Part shown: positions 35,273 to 46,491 of the stretch, in pieces
How the letters are laid out: each line of letters begins with the position of its first letter
Numbering within the stretch: the stretch's first letter is position 1
Assembly: GCA_025766275.1 (NCBI GenBank)
Contig: JAFKAC010000011.1
Location: 372,001-436,000, forward strand
Source of the DNA: Lactarius indigo
Taxonomy: Eukaryota; Basidiomycota; Agaricomycetes; Russulales; Russulaceae
Length of the DNA stretch: 64,000 nt
Direction of reading: 5' to 3'
The notes under the pieces: model-generated
Databases searched by the model: none
Seen by the model: the letters and a program-made list of their open reading frames with translations, nothing else
What the model was told of the DNA's origin: nothing
Made by a program: the position numbers and the translations under genes

Positions 35273-37577
35273 ATGTCCACCTCGAAGCGTCCTGCATCTG
35301 TTCGTCCAATCTACTTCCCTAAAAAAAAGCCGCGCTTCTCCAGTACGACTAGGAAGAATATTAGACCCGTCATCTCTCGAAAAGAGACACAAGCTTCCGA
35401 TGACAACGACTCTGCATCAGAAGAAGAACTTCAAGAAGAAGTTTTACTTTTGAACGAAAAAGACCGAGCGTCAACAGGACACTCCCTCAGACCTCTTGGT
35501 GGTAATACACTTTATGTGAAGACCTGCTCTCTTACTTACTCTTTCGTTGCTTGCCAGTGAAGAACGCTCACGCAGCCCAGCGTCTACTCACTCAGCAACG
35601 CCGCGCTGCAAAAAGACATTCCGCTCTTTTGGCGGACGCCAAACGTGCTTGGTCTTTCGCCCGGCAGAAATCGATCTCCAAGGAAAAGCGCGCTTCTCAT
35701 ATAGCGTCTCTGGTCGAAATTGTCCGCGGGAAGATCCAGGATATCATCTTTAAGCACGACGCCAGTCGTATTGTTCAGACAATTGTAAAACGGGGAGATC
35801 GACGCCAGCGTAGCGAAGTTGCCAGCGAGCTTCAAGGGCGCTTTAAGGAGCTCGCTGAGGACAGATATTCAAAGGTGTCGCCAATGGAGTCAGTGTGGTA
35901 AAAAGCTAAATGTGCCCTAGTTTCTCGTCTTGAGACTTGCACGTCACTGCCCCTCCCATCGTCTCCCGATGGTCATGGAATTCCGCTCGCATGTTCCCCG
36001 TCTGCTCTTGCATAGGGAGGCGTCACAAGTCATCGCCGAGATCTACGAACTGCATACTAACGCGGCAGAGCGTGCCATCTTACTCCGCGATTTCTACGGG
36101 CGTGAGGCCGCCCTTCTTCCGCTTACCCTGAGTAGTAAAGATACTACGAAGGACGTGCGTGGCGGCCTTCCTGTGGTTTTGAAAGGCGCGAGTGAGGATC
36201 AGCGAAGACGTATCCTTGCCTCACTTAAAGAAAATCTCGACTTGATGTCAGTTCGTTCCCCCTTTTGATCCCACTTACCGACCTCCCGTTGCAGGTTCAA
36301 CAACCCCGAAAAAGGCCCCATCCGTCACGCCATCGTCCACAGGGCTCTCCGGGAGTATCTGACTGAGATAGCTCGAATTTCTGATGATGGGGAGCGAGAA
36401 AAGATGTATAATGGAATATTTGAGAGGTGAATAACCCCATCTTCTCCCATCCATTCACTATAATATTCCGAAGTTGCAAAGATTCGCTTGCGGAGATGGT
36501 GCATACCAAGGACGGGAGCAGGGCGGTACGCGACTTCTTAGCGCGAGGCACTGCAAAGGTTTGTCGCGCTGTTCCCTGTCTTCACGTGAGCTGATGAGTG
36601 CCTCCACATAGGATCGTAAGCACATCGTGAAGGTCCTTAAGCCCTACATCGCGACCATGGCTACGGACGAGGAAGCTCAGCTCGTCCTTTTCACCGCCTT
36701 GGATGTAATTGAGTATGTGGGGACATTGTCACATCTTCTGCTCACCGATTTTCTTCAGTGATACGAAACTGATTGCAAAATCCATCCTGCCTTCAATAAC
36801 CGAAAATGCGAAATTGCTACAAACCAGCGCCGCAGGTCGGCGGACTTTGCTGTACCCCGTAGTACCACGACACCGGCGTCATTACACTCCAGCAATGATC
36901 TCTATCATCTCTGAAACGGACGATCTTCGCGCGCACACAAGCAAAAAGTCTTCTGACGTCCGTACTGCCGAGATTTGTGCCGCAGCAAGTCCGGAACTCC
37001 TATCTTGGATTGTGCGTGATGGGGCTGAAGTGAGTCGGGACACGGGAGGGTCGCTTGTAATAACAGAGATCATGCTTGAGGCCCACGGTGGTGAGTCTTT
37101 ACCTGCTGGATGTATCAGACAAGTTATATAATTTAGCGTTCAGACAAAGGTGCTGCAATTGAGGCACTTTTATCCCCTCTGAAAATCGACTATCCCTCCG
37201 AAGGCTCCCCTCATCCCGTTGATCTACCACACACTTCGCGGATATACAAGGTCCTTCTTCAAGGAGGTCACTTTTCACGCGATGCCAACGCCATCGAATC
37301 TCGGCCCAATTTTGAGCCATCTGCTTTTGCAACCGCATTTCTGCGTCACGTTACGCCCGCGAACATTACGGCTATGGCCCGGGGTGGCGGCGGTTTTGTA
37401 ATCGCCGCGTTGATAGAACGAGTCCTCGCCAATGGGACACCTGAGGAGTGTAAGCTTCTGAACAGGTGCTTAGCAGGGCTTAAAGCTGAGGTTGAAGGCC
37501 GTCAAACGAAAGGGTCGTCTGTACTCTCAGAAGGGATCGGTTTGTTGGGGCTTAAGGTCGGTAATGGTGATAAATAA
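35273..37577 (+). CDS. PUF6: Puf6/PUM3-family Pumilio protein
   Basis: ATG at 35273 (MSTSKRPASVRPIYFPKK). A basic, acidic-patched leader is followed by KRASHIASLVEIVRGKIQDI, FKHDASRIVQTIVKRGDR, LRLARHCPS and a series of Puf-like helical repeats ending in a CPL-type C-terminal region (HKSKDGSRAVRDFLARG-like segment reading TKDGSRAVRDFLARG; AMARGGGGFVIAALIERVL). The layout matches Puf6/PUM3, a nucleolar protein of the 60S ribosome-assembly pathway that in yeast also represses ASH1 mRNA translation. The gene is divergent from the Sea3 gene across about 150 bases. Length of about 640 residues is normal and all introns join in frame. Confidence 0.92.
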
Positions 37578-37852
37578 ACTGTTCGTTCCTCCCCATGGTG
37601 CATGATTTTGCTGTTCCTTGAAGCACCATAAGGAGAGTACCTTCTTTAAAATCTCAGCGCTCAGTCTAGAATGCAGACGTCTGTGACCCGACCCGACTCT
37701 TGAGTGGGCACCTCTCTTCGGGTTGGTGTGGGTCGTATCACTGGTGCAGGAATATTTCGCTTCGATCAATTTTGTTAGCCAGCTAGGGAATGCCTTGAGT
37801 AAGCAATCGGGATAAATCTTCGGCTCCACACTCCCACCCGCGTTGCTCAACC

Positions 37853-39128
37853 ATGACCACTCTGGATTCTGATCAGGCCTTGTTCTCAGCAGAATCATAT
37901 TTTGGGACACAGTTACCCCCACCCACCCTCGATCAGGACATAGCCGGCGTTAGGTCTTTTGTACATCGACAACGAGATCTCAACAGGAAAGTCGTACTCG
38001 TGACCGTAAGCGTTACCCCCATTCTCCATCTGTTGGCTCAAATGTCCTTGCCAAGAGCGGTGGGACAACTGTCCCTTTAGAACTCAACGTGTAAGCGTGT
38101 ACCGTACTCTCTGCTCGGGGCTTACACCTCTGCGACACTCTTAGGGTTCGCTTTCTGGATAACTTCAGTGCTGGTGGGTCAACCTCGAATGCGTCCATAA
38201 CGTCAGACACCTGAATGACAGGCCAGGCACCCGAGGTGCAACGTCCGCCGAATACTTCCTGAAGGCCGGTTATGCCGTCATCTTTATGCACAGGCAGTTC
38301 AGCCTTCAGCCATTCAGCCGCCACTATTCTCACTCCACCAATCCTTTTCTCGACTTCCTTGAAATCGAACCAAACCCAGACAAGTCTTCCAGCCCCCCAA
38401 ATATCACCGTAACGCGTTCGAAACGTGACGCTTTGCTTGAAGTGTTGACAGCGTACAAATCAGTTCAACAATCCGGCCTGCTTCACACCCTTACGTTCGT
38501 CACCTGTTAACGAATATCTCTGGTTACTTCGTGCCGTCAGCCAGGAATTATCTGTGCTTGGTCGGGGCGTGTTGTACTACCTTGCCGCCGCAGTTAGCGA
38601 CTTCTTTCTGCCCAGACAGAAGATGGTGTGTTCTCCTTCCCTAATGTAGACCGACCGTTGAGCCCATTGGTTTTTAGTCGGAACACAAAATACAATCAGG
38701 CAAAGGGAGCTTGCTGATAGAAATGGATCAAGTACCCAAGATATTGAAGCCAATGGTAGACGAATGGTCCCCTGATGGTTTCGTAGTTTCGTTCAAGGTG
38801 AATTTATTGGCGCATCGTCGATTGGTTGTGTTAACGACTCTCCCAGCTCGAAACAGATCCCGCTTTACTGGTTCCAAAATCCCGCGCTGCGCTGGAGCGC
38901 TATGGACACCACCTCGTTATTGGAAATGACCTTCATCGTCGTAAGCACGAGGTGGTGTTTGTTTCAAGCGAACATCAGGGTACCGCAGCAAGAGACGTAG
39001 GCATCAACTGGTTGCGTATCTCTGGGGACGCGGTAAACGCGCATGGACACCCAAAGGAGATTGAGGAGGATATCGTAGCGGAGCTCACCAAGCGACATCA
39101 GGCCTGGATAGAAGGGCCGCGGCCGTAG
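37853..39128 (+). CDS. Phosphopantothenoylcysteine synthetase
   Basis: ATG at 37853 ([17 protein letters not shown]). Joined exons give [114 protein letters not shown] and [10 protein letters not shown]. These are the nucleotide-binding and substrate motifs of the eukaryotic stand-alone enzyme (yeast Cab2, human PPCS), which condenses phosphopantothenate with cysteine in coenzyme A synthesis in the cytosol. The protein ends WIEGPRP at 39128. Length of about 340 residues is normal for fungi. Confidence 0.93.
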
Positions 39129-39313
39129 TGACATATATGACGGCAGACACGCCGCAACTTGGTGTATGGACGTGTAAAATATCCAATTGACGCGATCACA
39201 TGACATGCCGTACAATCACAATTCCAACGAGCTTTGGCTTTGGCCTCAAGCTGCCACTCATTAGAAAATCCCCTTCCTCTCTTTCGATCGTAGAATTATC
39301 ATTAAGCTATTTA

Positions 39314-41909
39314 ATGGGAATCCAAGGCCTTCTTCCCTTCCTCAAGTCGATTCAGAACCAACGACACTTACGTGAACTCTCCGGCCAAACGCTTGCTGTC
39401 GATGGGTATGTATGGCTTCATCGCGGAACGTACACGTGCTCCACGGAACTGGCGACGGGGAAAGCGACGTGCAAGTAAGGTGTTTTCATGCTGCTGTATC
39501 CACTCTCGGAAAGCTGATCTCGTCGGTAAGATACGTCCACTACGCAATGCAGAGAGTCCGTCTCTTGCGTCACTACGGCATACATCCGTACATAGTCTTT
39601 GACGGTGGGCGCCTTCCGGCTAAGCGTGGAACGGAGGAGGAACGACGGCGCAGACGGACGGAGAATTTAGTGCGCGCGAACGCGTTGGCGGCCGAAGGGA
39701 AGCACACACAAGCTAGGGAATACTTCAGTAAATGTATCGACGTCACGCCGGAAATGGCGTTTCAGCTCATCAAGGTACGTCGTTGGACGGTTGTCCCACC
39801 TAAATGCGGCGTTTGACGAGTTTTGCAGGCGTTACGTGCCGAGGGCGTCCCCTACGTTGTTGCTCCCTACGAGGCCGATGCACAGCTCGCTTACCTCGAG
39901 CGCACTGGGGATTGTCGACGGAATCATCACCGAAGACTCCGACCTTCTCGTTTTTGGCTGCAAGAACGTATATTTCAAGCTGAACGATGTTAACGGCACA
40001 AGTCATCTCAATCTCACGGGACGACTTTGGAAAAGTGACAGACTGCTCTCTGCGAGGTTGGACAGATGGGCAATTCCGTGCGATGGCAATTCTCAGCGGA
40101 TGCGATTACTTACCAAGTATTCCTGGTGTCGGACTCAAGACTGCGTGGACATTGCTACGCAAATACCGGACGCCGGAAAACGTCATACGTGCACTGCGAC
40201 TAGAAGGGAAGAAAAACGTGCCACAAGGATATCTGGACGCATTTGTGGCGACAGAGAAGGTTTTCCTGTACCAGAGGGTGTATGACCCACTGGAGGAGAA
40301 GTTGGTAAATCTCACTCAGATCCCATGCGGCGAGTCCCTCAGTCCGGCTGACGGGTCATTTGTTGGAGAGTGGGTTCTGACAAATTAATATCCGAATTGC
40401 CGGCTTATGTCCGCACGCAGGGACATAGCCCCGGCTGTGGCAAAGTTGATTGCCACGGGCGAAGCGGACCCAAATACACGGTCGCCCATCGAGGATATTA
40501 ACCCATCCTTTGCCCCACGTGTCGTCAAGCCATTACCCTTCAAGCTACATGATCTAAATTCTTCTGAACCAAGAGGGAAGAAGGGCGAGAAGCCCAACGC
40601 CGCAAGCATCTTGAGCTTTTTCAGTGTGTGAGGATTTCACGACCGAGCTCAGTCGATGCTCATTTGGCCGTCTGTAGCTCCCAAAACAAAAGGCTCCGCA
40701 CCAAAAACATCTTCAGGACCAACCGTTTCTCGAATCGTCGCGGGTCGTGCCAGTGGAAAGCGCCGACTTTTGGGGCTCATGGATGGTGACCTGGATACCA
40801 AGCGTAAAAAATTGCTTGAATACGATGAGGAGGAAAACGTCCCGAGTCCTGTTCTGAGCCACTTTTTCAGCAATGCCGCTGTAGCTGGACCATCACGACT
40901 CGGAACTGCGATGGAAGAGGATGGAGTCCTAGGTACTCAGGAAATCGTGCTGGGCGCAGATCTCGATACCGACGAAGTAGAAGACGCCGAGGCATGCGAC
41001 GAAGAACCTGACCAGGTCGCTCAGGAAGACGGATATCTATCACCGGCTCCATCACTTAAGCGGCTTAGCACGCCTGACTTGTCTTCTCCGCCGCGACCTC
41101 TAGATCCATCTCGGGTTTTTCAGTATGACAGCTCCACACAAGACTTCGCCGTCGACGTCCTCGTCGAGTCCGGAGACTCGGAAACCAGCAGTGCCTTTAA
41201 GAAGTAAATCTCTTTCGGGTAGAGGGAGCGAACCATTTGGGTGCATCCTTGTCCCGGACACGCCCCGAAAATCTCGGTCGGCGCAGCCAGCAGGTGGTCA
41301 AGACGCACATGTTCGCTGCGGGCCTGACCTTTTCGAAGACTCAGATATCGTAGAGATTGACGATTTTGGGACAGCCGCCATGCTCTTTCGGAGGCTCCAC
41401 TCAGTCTTCGTCGAGTCTCGAACCGCCTCTGAGCCAGGGAGTGGCGCGTGCAGTAGTCTGCAACGAGGTGCTTGATCTGGAGGATGACATCGAATTTATC
41501 GGAGTGCGGCGGGCAAGCCAAGATGCTGTCGCACGAGGCTGGTGGTCGAAATGGGCCCGTGGGGGCGTTACCGAGCCGAGCCGCGGCACGGCGAAAGGTC
41601 ATCGGGTGCGTCTCTGTCACTTTATTGACTTAGAGACACTTTGCCTATTTGCAGGTATATACGCCTTTGCGACGTCGAGAAACGACGGTTACCCCCGACG
41701 GCCTTCATGGAGCGTTAAGGTTCTGGCCGAATGCGAACACTGCCAACGATAAGAAGGCACCAACAAATCGTAGAACTACCCGTGAGGCTGGCTCAGCGAG
41801 GAGAAGTCTGATCCCTTCCGAATCGGAGCATAATGTGGAGATCATTCGACGTCGCAGAAGCACCGGGACGGTCGAGTCCGGCACTGGGACTAGCATGAGA
41901 GTGGTGTAG
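39314..41909 (+). CDS. EXO1: Exonuclease 1 (Rad2/XPG family)
   Basis: ATG at 39314 (MGIQGLLPFLKSIQ). The N-domain and I-domain carry the metal-binding acids in LAVDGYVWLH, IVFDGG, VAPYEADAQLAY and ITEDSDLLVFG, followed by the helix-hairpin-helix region AILSGCDYLPSIPGVGLK. An intron at about 39477-39534 must be removed to read KATCKYVHYAMQRVRLL. After the nuclease core comes a long, poorly conserved, acidic and Ser/Pro-rich tail (RKKLLEYDEEEN, DTDEVEDAEACDEEPD, LFEDSDIVEIDDFG), as in other Exo1 proteins, where it binds mismatch-repair partners. Exo1 is a 5'-3' exonuclease in mismatch repair and double-strand-break resection. It is complete, with MSH6 about 16 kb downstream. The exact splice choices in the tail are less sure. 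Confidence 0.92.
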
Positions 41910-42222
41910 TGGAGTGGAGTGGCATTGGTTCTGAGGTGAGAGTCTGCCGAAGTCGATAGATGTATCACGATTTTATCGTTCGTTAGGGAAGATAATTTAT
42001 TTTTCTGCTTGCCGAGAAGATGGCTCTGGAGGAAAGGGGTGGAGATTCCCGATTTCTGACAGGGATTCGCAAAGGATGAAGCATCGTATGGTTCAAGGCG
42101 AGTTTAACCTGATCTAGCTCGGCGAGGGCAGATCTGGCAATCGGATGTCCATTCTCAACTTGTGCGTGTCGACACACTCTCATTCCTCTGTCCTTATCGT
42201 ACTTAGTTCTCGCTCAACCAGA
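41910..42222. other. Intergenic region
   Basis: About 310 bases between the EXO1 stop and the upstream reading frame of the zinc-finger gene. Nothing recognisable apart from AT-rich sequence near 41990. Confidence 0.4.
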
Positions 42223-42255
42223 ATGTCCACTCCCTCCGCATCCCCCTCCGACTGA
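42223..42255 (+). promoter_or_regulatory. Short upstream reading frame abutting the zinc-finger ATG
   Basis: ATG at 42223 encodes MSTPSASPSD and stops with TGA at 42253-42255, immediately followed by the ATG at 42256 in the same frame. It could be a regulatory uORF permitting reinitiation, or the former start of the protein with a nonsense change. Confidence 0.55.
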
Positions 42256-43638
42256 ATGGACAGCCACTCCCACTTTCATTCTAATCCTGACCTCACAGCC
42301 CATCGCATACATCCATTTCACCTCGCTTTTAACCAAGGCCTCCTCAGCGGTCCCTCTCCCCATTACCCTCCCTCTCAGGCGAAACCCGTCCCGTCTCCTC
42401 GATCGCCCCCTCATCATCAGTCTATTTCATGGCCTCTCCCTTCTCTTTCTGGACCTGCCCAACACCCCCGCGTTGACATCAGCCGACCTTGGGCCAAGCC
42501 AACTCCCGAGGTGTTTCTCCCCGCCAGCGGCGCCGACTCACAGAACTATCATAGCTTTCTCTTATTAGAGCCCGCGGAGACCAGCGCAAATTTCTCTTCG
42601 GACACGGAGACGTTTGACCCGTCTGCCCTTCCCACCTTGGCCAACTCCATGTTGGCGGTCGATACCCGCTCTGACCATCCTCGAGGACCGGTTGTATATT
42701 ATTCTGGATCGGAGTCTGACTCGGGACACGAGCTAGACGATGAGCACAACGCAACTCGAGACGCCAGCAAAGATCAACCGTCGTCCGTTCCTACCGCTTC
42801 ACCTCAGGCAAAACCGCTAGACGTGGTCCTATCTCGTCGATCCGCTTCCTTTCTGGCTGTCGAGGTACCTACCCTTTCATCCGCATATAATAATATAATT
42901 CCTCTCCGACTCACCGTTCCTTGTTAGGGAGGAAAATCGGGCCCGGATTTTTCTTCGAAAGATTTAGAATGCCCCTCCAGAACCCCACGTCGCACCAGGT
43001 CGTCGTCTAGAAAACCAAAGATGCATCAGTGCCAGACCTGCAAAAAGTGGTTTCCACGACCTAGCGGACTCGCTACCCACATGAATGTTCACTCAGGTGC
43101 AAAGCGTAAGCACACAAGCCTAACCTCCCCTTTTTTTTTTCCCTGACGCGCACGCCTGGTCATTTGCTCTACCACAGCATTCACATGCCCCGTGCAAAGT
43201 TGCAACAAGAAGTTTGCCGTTCGGTCGAACGCTAAACGTCACCTCCGCACGCATGGCATCATGCCGACACCTGACATGAGCTTCATATCCGCGCCGGTCG
43301 AAGGAAACGATGCCATGACAGCCCCTGAGCCCGCTTTCTGGATACCGCAGAGTCTGAAGGAAAGACACCTCAAAGTGGAAGATCTTGACACGTGTCCGTT
43401 GTTACTCTCCGCATTGCCCCTCGTCCGTCCGTCCACGTCTATGTGGCATGGTGAGCTCGTGTACGAGGAAAGGGACTCGTTTGCCGAGGCGCCAGTTGCA
43501 CCGTACCACCCCGCTTATGTATGTCACGACGTTAGACTCTCCAGGAGTCCAAGATCTGCGACTGACACTGTGCAGTGGAGACGCTTGCCTGGGCCAGCCC
43601 CTACTACCGTCGTTACGTGCGTCAATCGCTCATCCTGA
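42256..43638 (+). CDS. C2H2 zinc-finger protein (putative transcription factor)
   Basis: ATG at 42256 (MDSHSHFHSNPDLTAHR). About 200 residues of Pro/Ser/His-rich, presumably disordered sequence precede two classical fingers: CQTCKKWFPRPSGLATHMNVH and, after an intron, CPVQSCNKKFAVRSNAKRHL ending in RTH. Two tandem fingers joined by an HSGAK-PFTC linker suggest sequence-specific DNA binding. The C-terminal part is short and Pro-rich. The last exon may begin after TGTGCAG (stop at 43638) or after an alternative acceptor six bases later (reading TLAWASPYYRRYVRQSL, stop at 43658). No regulatory target can be named. An in-frame stop sits directly before the start codon. Confidence 0.85.
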
Positions 43639-43658
43639 GCAGCTCAGGTTCTTCGTGA

Positions 43659-43975
43659 AATTCCTCTATCATATTATTTTTCTTGATTTCCTTTCCTGGT
43701 GTCTTCACTCATTCGGTTCTCAATCGCTCGTAATCGCTCGTTCTTGGGGTAAGAGTGCACTGTACATAGGTGGTAGTAGAGGACGTTGCCGAGTCTCTCT
43801 TACACGTAAGCTATGAATAATTATATTGTGACAAGCTACGACTTTGTGAACATGGTGCGCATGAATTGGCGTAGTAGACCAGCGCACGCGATTGTGACTC
43901 GGATGACTCGGAGGAGTGACCTTGCTTACTGGCCAAAAAAAGAGTTTCTGGTGTGGGTCCCTTGTAAGTATATGG
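43659..43975. other. Intergenic region between convergent genes
   Basis: About 315 bases between the zinc-finger gene and the PIG-P stop; should hold both 3' untranslated regions. Nothing else recognised. Confidence 0.4.
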
Positions 43976-44605
43976 CTACATGCGCTCCGTAGTTTGTTCC
44001 GTGCGGACTATTTGGTCATAAAGAACGCGGTTGACTAAACCAATGGGTATATCATACGCCTCTGGGATCGAGTCGGGTCGCGCGTATGTGAGGTAGGGAT
44101 TGGGATTACTGACATCCGGGTATTGCGCCCTTGAATCTGGCCGATGAAACACTTGATCAACCCATATGCGGACGCAAGTCGGAAATGGGGACTAACCGGT
44201 AAATGCGTTGAGCTCCGAGAAGCCCGGTGTGCCTCTAATGGCCATTGAAAAGTACATAAAGTATGTGAGCAGGACAGTCACAACTGTCCATGCTGGGACA
44301 AGAAGAGCCCATTCGCTAAATCAGAAAAAATGTGTGAGTTTCATCTAGCCGGAGAAAGCGAGCGAGTTTCCATTTCACCGATTAGGATACCAGGTCACCC
44401 CAAGCCATATGATCCACTCGTCTGGGAGGATCGCCCAAAGGAAGTACAGGACAAACGCGAGGTAGGTAACCGCCCACGCGACGAACCCGTAGAATTCGGG
44501 CGCACGGCTCCGCGACTCCACAGGTGGTAGCGGAGGGAACTGAGCTAAAGGCGACGTTGGCGATGTGGGTTCATCATCTTCGCCGTCCTTGCGAGGAGAA
44601 ACCAT
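43976..44605 (-). CDS. GPI19: PIG-P subunit of GPI-GlcNAc transferase (Gpi19)
   Basis: ATG at 44605 (MVSPRKDGEDDEPTSPTSP). After a Pro-rich leader come FYGFVAWAVTYLAFVLYFLW and ILPDEWIIWLGVTWYPNR, then after an intron EWALLVPAWTVVTVLLTYFM, AIRGTPGFSELNAFT, and a last exon with QYPDVSNPNPYLTYARP, IPEAYDIPIGLVNRVLY ending at 43976-43978. This is the full PIG-P domain with two membrane helices. PIG-P is a small subunit of the ER complex that starts GPI-anchor synthesis by moving GlcNAc to phosphatidylinositol. Length of about 160 residues is normal. Confidence 0.93.
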
Positions 44606-45121
44606 GCCACATAGGCCGCAGCGCTGAAGGCGCGGAAAGTACCGGCCCGAATGATGACAGTATAAATAGTGGGCACGGATTGGAAATCAAAAAAGGCGTC
44701 GTGCCCACTTACTAATGATCGGGTTAACACATATCTCCGGCTACTTGACGATATAAATAATTGAAAATAAAACCGGATTTCTTAGATTGCCTTCCTGGTC
44801 GCGGGATCTTCCCGTTTAGTCGTACCAAAAAACTTGGACATGTACGAAGGAAGGTAATTATGTTTTTAAGAGCGTGCACTCCTTCTATTCTACGGCAGGT
44901 CCGGACTTCCTGTCGTTGCGGACGGCTTGCTCTGGGCCCGAGAACTACATATGTCCGCTCTAAGCCGACATCGAAATCTGAAGCACGAACAAGAGTGCTG
45001 AGGTCAGGAGCGTCCCAAAGTGTGTTCCCATTTATAGGCGGTTCACGTGGCATTAAGACTTGCGAGTGCCCATCACGTTGCCATCCTACCGCCGGGATAT
45101 CAGTGCGACTCTGGCAATGAA
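44606..45121. other. Intergenic region upstream of PIG-P
   Basis: About 515 bases between the PIG-P start and the RAD51-like stop, both on the minus strand. A 109-codon minus frame (44724-45053) exists but has no protein-family character, so it is not called. Confidence 0.4.
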
Positions 45122-46182
45122 CTACGGCGGACTTGCCATTTCAAAGGAGACTTCGACGCTCCCACTCTCACTGTCAAAGCTGGGATGCGAAAGCAGACGC
45201 AACATCCTGAAAAGAGGGAAATGTTTTCATTGGTTATTCAGCATGAAGAGAAAAAAGGAACCCTGTTGTCCTCGTCTCCGGAACAATCAATACACGATAT
45301 GTTCGGTTAATTGGAAGATAGGTGCCACCAAGTTGAGGGACAAGAACGGCTCGCGAGCCTGTGTCAAAGCTCGCTGGAGAGCCATCAGGAGTAAGAAGCT
45401 TTGTAGCCATTTGATTGGTGACCACAACCTGTCCGTTAAGTCGTATGAGTACTTGAAGACGAGGTATATGTTCGTAGATGTACTAAGATATCAAGCGAGG
45501 AACAAATCCTGGCCAGGACTTGCTTCACGCGGGAGAGCAACGTTGCCCGCCTGGACTGGGTTAAAGTCGGAGAGGTCTGGAACGGGAACCAGATCGAGTT
45601 CAAAACAACGAGGCGGATCTAAAGGGCAAGGGCCATCTGTCAGTGGGGACAATAGAGAAAAGATTTTCGTAGCCCTATTCACTGATCGACGTCCTTCTAG
45701 GAACGAGGGAAGGTTATGCAGAAAGGCTAGGAGATTCGGTAGTGTAAAGATATTCAAGTAGTGTACAAGGTCAAGGCCGGTATCGGGGAGATTTCTTGAG
45801 CCTAGAAGGTAGAGTGAATGAGCAGCGGCAAATAGAGTGTTATTGCCTTGGTTATTGCCTACGAAACTCAGAATGGAGTGAGGCCGGACTTGTCATATTT
45901 TGCATGTCTATAACATAATCAGGGTACGGATTCGCATTCGTCTTATGTCCTACCGACGAAAAGCACTTGGTCATTTGACGACACAGCGTTGGACACGAAC
46001 TTGACTACTAAAGACTCTTTCGCTGTTCCCGGCGGGCCTGAAAGCTCCAGGATATGACCACTGGGTAAGCCATCTCCTAGAAGCCTATCTAAAGGTTCGC
46101 AGGATGAAAGAAATCTCTTGTCAATCGAGATCAATTCCGTGGCAGGTCGACCCAATGATGGGCTCGAATTCACTGCGTTCAT
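45122..46182 (-). CDS. RAD51-family recombination protein (paralog type)
   Basis: ATG at 46182 (MNAVNSSPSLGRPATEL) is preferred to an in-frame ATG at 46386, because the extra 68 residues are low in complexity. Then SCEPLDRLLGDGLPSGHILE and the Walker A motif GPPGTAKES define a RecA/RAD51 core. Later exons give the segment LDLVHYLNIFTLPNLLAFLH with NLPSFLEGRRS, the strand VVTNQMATKLL, AVLVPQLGGTYLP, NRTYRVLIVPETRTTG joined across an intron to MLRLLSHPSF, and a stop at 45122-45124. The VTNQ...RTTG-LRLL block is typical of RAD51 paralogs. These help load or stabilise Rad51 filaments in homologous recombination. Which paralog (Rad55/57, RAD51C or other) is not decided, and the canonical GxxxxGKT lysine position reads GTAKES. 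Confidence 0.82.
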
Positions 46183-46491
46183 GTTCGTCGCAGTTAGTAA
46201 GGCGTTAACGGCCGGACCGTGAGGGCACAAGACCGGCACAAGGGCACGAGACCTGCCCCCGTGATCTCTTGTGGTGGTCACGGGTTCTGGTCGCGACAAG
46301 AAGTGAAATTTGTGAAACTTGAACTTGAACTGAACACGCGACTTCCGCTTGCCCGTCGCCAGTGATTCTTGGTTGAACTTGAACATAGTCCTAGGTCAAT
46401 ATCCCGTACACATCATTTCACCTACACCTTCACCCCTGCCCTGTCGTTTATTTCAGTCTTGTATTTGGCTTACGCTATACCTTGACTGCAG
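46183..46491. promoter_or_regulatory. Divergent promoter region between the RAD51-like and RRM genes
   Basis: About 310 bases between two divergent start codons. It includes the possible N-terminal extension frame of the RAD51-like gene up to 46386. No specific site recognised. Confidence 0.35.

Noticed and set aside
44724..45053. 109-codon minus-strand frame
   Set aside because: No family features; the RAD51-like gene already ends with a convincing C-terminus at 45122.
45060..45761. Long plus-strand open frame of 233 codons
   Set aside because: It is antisense to the RAD51-like exons and has no family character of its own.
46183..46386. N-terminal extension of the RAD51-like protein from ATG 46386
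   Set aside because: The added residues are a low-complexity run of K and F followed by sequence unlike a RAD51 N-terminus; ATG 46182 gives a more usual start.
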